Virus record (IMG/VR): IMGVR_UViG_3300020166_000075
Coordinates: 1 to 31,164 of that record
Length of the DNA: 31,164 bases
Reading direction: 5' to 3' (one strand)
Source: a virus
Below, piece by piece: positions 29,306-31,164 of the stretch (positions are counted from its first letter, which is position 1; each line of letters begins with the position of its first letter). The notes under the pieces are model-generated. The model worked only from the letters and a program-made list of their open reading frames with translations, was not told the origin of the DNA and ran no database searches. A program made the translations under genes and the position numbers.

Positions 29306-30611
29306 TGATAAGAAATATAGATGTATTATGCCATTTTCACACCTGAATATTACAGGTCGAGGTGCAGTATTACCTTGTTGTAATTATGACTGGAAAAAAG
29401 CAGATCGCGAACATACAATTAAAAATACTCCATATCATAATGCAGTAAAAGAAACATTCTCTTGGCAAAAGGTTCCAGAATTTCATTGGATACAAGATGC
29501 AGGATTAGAACCTATATTAAATTCTAAAGATTGGACAAATCTTAGAAAGCAATCAGTAAAAAATATACCTGCAACTGGTTGCCATGATTGTTACCGTACT
29601 GAAAAGTCTGGGTCAGGTAGTAGAAGAATTTGGGCAAATAGTGAATTTCCTACGGCTGACAAAGAAACTAAATTAAAAAGTATAGAATTAAAATTAGGAG
29701 CAAAATGCAATCTTGAATGTAGAACATGCTCAGGCCCTGTTTCTAACAAATTATTAAGAGAAGATTCGTATATCAATGAAGGTGCCATAAACAAAAAATA
29801 TATTAAAAAAATGACTGCACTTAGTTCCTGGATTAATGATGATGTTACTTGGGATCATATTAAAAAAGCATCTAAAGACTTAGAATACATTCAATTTACT
29901 GGCGGTGAACCTTTAATAATACCACAGCATTATGAATATCTGGAATGGTTAGCAGAAAATAATATCGACCCTAAAATACAATACATAACAAATGGGACAA
30001 TAGGAGTTGATGATTACAAAGAAAAACTATGGGATAAATTCTCATCCCTAACAGTTGATTTTAGTTTAGATGGCACTGAAGACTTAGGTGAATACGTGCG
30101 AACAGGTTCAATATGGAGTGAACAAGTCAAAAATGCTATCAGTTTTGTAGAATATATGAAAAGACGAAATAAAAATAATTTATTTTCTCAAATGGGTGTT
30201 GCGATAACAGTAAGTATTTTAAATATACACAATATAAGACCCCTATTGAACTTTGTTAATACATTAAATGCTAGAATGTCAGATTCAGGTATTAAGTATA
30301 TACAGTTATCAACAAACATTGTTTATGGCCCTGATTGGATGGATGTTGCAAATCTTAAAGGTGAAGCAAAAGAATATGCATTAAAACATGTACAATCAAT
30401 TATCGATGATGAAATATATAATAGTGATAACCGAGATAAATTAAAATGTATTGCAGACAGAATACAAGATGCTCCTACAACAAATTTAAAATTTACAGAG
30501 ATGATTCAAAATAAAGACAAAGCTCATAATTTTGTTAATCCATATAGAGATATAAGTTTTGAACGTGTAGCACCAAAATGGTGGGATATTCTTAAAAGCA
30601 GTGGTATGTAA
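29298..30611 (+). CDS. Radical SAM protein with N-terminal SPASM-like region
   Basis: 437 residues from ATG 29298, preceded by AAGGAT. The radical SAM core has C137, C141 and C144 (KCNLECRTC), which bind the SAM-coordinating 4Fe-4S cluster, and TGGEP at 201-205. The first 100 residues carry CIMPFSHLNITGRGAVLPCC (9-28) and GCHDCYR (94-100), Cys patterns normally found in the C-terminal SPASM/twitch domain, so auxiliary-cluster ligands precede the core here. Members modify peptides or other substrates by radical chemistry. The gene is more AT-rich than its neighbours. The Fe-S assembly protein at 2714 could serve it. Confidence 0.88.
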   Translation: MDDDKKYRCIMPFSHLNITGRGAVLPCCNYDWKKADREHTIKNTPYHNAVKETFSWQKVPEFHWIQDAGLEPILNSKDWTNLRKQSVKNIPATGCHDCYRTEKSGSGSRRIWANSEFPTADKETKLKSIELKLGAKCNLECRTCSGPVSNKLLREDSYINEGAINKKYIKKMTALSSWINDDVTWDHIKKASKDLEYIQFTGGEPLIIPQHYEYLEWLAENNIDPKIQYITNGTIGVDDYKEKLWDKFSSLTVDFSLDGTEDLGEYVRTGSIWSEQVKNAISFVEYMKRRNKNNLFSQMGVAITVSILNIHNIRPLLNFVNTLNARMSDSGIKYIQLSTNIVYGPDWMDVANLKGEAKEYALKHVQSIIDDEIYNSDNRDKLKCIADRIQDAPTTNLKFTEMIQNKDKAHNFVNPYRDISFERVAPKWWDILKSSGM

Positions 30612-30633
30612 AATATACATACTTAATAATAAC

Positions 30634-30641
30634 GATAAATA
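30634..30641 (+). promoter_or_regulatory. Late promoter box
   Basis: GATAAATA followed by C, 23 bases before ATG 30665, with CGAGGATA as ribosome site. Confidence 0.8.
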
Positions 30642-30664
30642 CAACATAGCAGAACGAGGATAAT

Positions 30665-30976
30665 ATGTTAATAGAAAACAAATATAAAGTAAATGATATT
30701 ATTACAATTGCACTAATGAGCGGACAAGAAGCTCTTGGTAAGTTTGTAAGCGAAGATGATGATGTGATCGTACTACAACGACCATTAACTATCGCCTTTG
30801 GTCAACAAGGTGCTACATTTCAGCCGTTTACTATCACAGGAGATAGTGAGGGCGCAGTAGGATTTAGACTAGATAAAGTAGTATCTATTTTACAGACTAA
30901 TAAAGAAACAACTGAAGCATATCGTGCAGCAACATCTGGTCTTGTCGTCCCAGAAAAATCAGGATTAATCACATAA
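30665..30976 (+). CDS. Lsm/Hfq-like SH3-fold protein
   Basis: 103 residues. The start YKVNDIITIALMSGQEALGK followed by FVSEDDDVIVLQRPLTIAF follows the Sm-fold pattern (a strand, G-x-x-hG-K, a strand with acidic turn, then hxxPh). GFRLDKVVSILQTNKE closes the barrel. Similar short proteins occur in T4-like cyanophages, by recall. An RNA-binding or virion role is possible; Hfq's proximal-face residues are not evident. Late-expressed and coupled to the PAAR gene (TAATG). Confidence 0.65.
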   Translation: MLIENKYKVNDIITIALMSGQEALGKFVSEDDDVIVLQRPLTIAFGQQGATFQPFTITGDSEGAVGFRLDKVVSILQTNKETTEAYRAATSGLVVPEKSGLIT

Positions 30977-31164
30977 TGCCAAGCGCTGCTAGAACAACAG
31001 ATAGTACAACTAATCACCCACCATGTGGTCCGGGTAAATGTTCCAGCGGCTCAAGCAATGTAATCATTAATGGACTGCAAGCATTCAGAGTTGGAGACAG
31101 TGATACCCCACATGGTGTTCCGCGAGGTTCACCACCATCTTGTGTGCCGCATGTTACACCAACC
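30976..31164 (+). CDS. 5.4: PAAR-repeat spike-tip protein (5' part)
   Basis: The frame runs off the window after 63 residues. NHPPCGPGKCSSGSSNVIIN followed by GLQAFRVGDSD and GVPRGSPPSCVPHVTP has the proline/glycine-rich PAAR pattern: short strands with S-x-x-V-xx-N-G and R-V-G-D turns, plus Cys/His that bind a metal at the tip. In T4, gp5.4 caps the central spike and sharpens it for membrane piercing. The start overlaps the Lsm-like stop as TAATG. Confidence 0.85.
   Translation, partial: MPSAARTTDSTTNHPPCGPGKCSSGSSNVIINGLQAFRVGDSDTPHGVPRGSPPSCVPHVTPT

Noticed and set aside
1-31164. CRISPR arrays, insertion sequences, integrase or attachment sites
   Set aside because: No regularly spaced repeats, transposase motifs or terminal inverted repeats were seen; the repeats present are promoter-leader copies.

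Overview
The window is a contiguous piece of a T4-superfamily myovirus genome, AT-rich and gene-dense, of the kind found in marine bacteria. The evidence is a T4-type replication set (UvsW helicase, a gp62-like clamp-loader subunit, gp61-like primase, gp41-like helicase), T4-type late promoter boxes (GATAAATA or TATAAATA), a PAAR spike-tip protein, and several small proteins that I recognise from memory of T4-like cyanophages and pelagiphages. The host cannot be named. Perfect TTGACA/TATAAT-type promoters and GGAG-type ribosome binding sites point to an ordinary sigma70 bacterium.

Layout. 1-2608: small early genes and an AAA+ ATPase, driven by strong sigma70 promoters and closed by a hairpin terminator. 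2679-9615: a long, mostly overlapping operon with a SufT/MIP18-like Fe-S assembly protein, UvsW, a gp62-like subunit, a zinc-finger protein, an AbrB-like protein, a phosphoribosyltransferase, a miniature DnaE-like protein and several unknowns. 9575-10791: two minus-strand genes with TATAAATA late boxes. 10840-11640: a virion protein. 11644-14488: four early units, each with its own promoter, three of them with nearly the same leader. 14490-18792: primase, ClpP-like protease, small genes and the gp41-like helicase. 18791-31164: a late region read from repeated GATAAATA boxes. It holds a large two-domain nucleotidyltransferase/ligase-like enzyme, abundant-looking small virion proteins, a holin-like protein, probable head proteins, a PD-(D/E)XK nuclease, tail-fibre-like and radical SAM proteins, an Lsm-like protein and the start of a PAAR protein.

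The most notable signal is transcriptional. Four genes (Fe-S factor, primase, helicase, nuclease) have a sigma70-type promoter whose -35 box begins exactly 35 bases before the ATG, with no ribosome binding site, which predicts leaderless mRNAs. Three genes around 9.96-10.84 kb have a late box ending exactly 5 bases before an ATGATT start, again predicting leaderless transcripts. Separately, eight of the eleven early promoters carry CGAATC at a fixed distance upstream of the -10 box, and five share a leader resembling TAATTAAGTAATCAGAGA. This looks like a phage-specific promoter class.

The most interesting protein is the 683-residue late enzyme at 19275-21326. It joins a Pol-beta-type nucleotidyltransferase to a domain with ligase-like KxDG, EGxV and K motifs. 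A possible prohead-protease site near residue 44 suggests it might be packaged. All functional statements come from reading motifs by eye; no database search was run.
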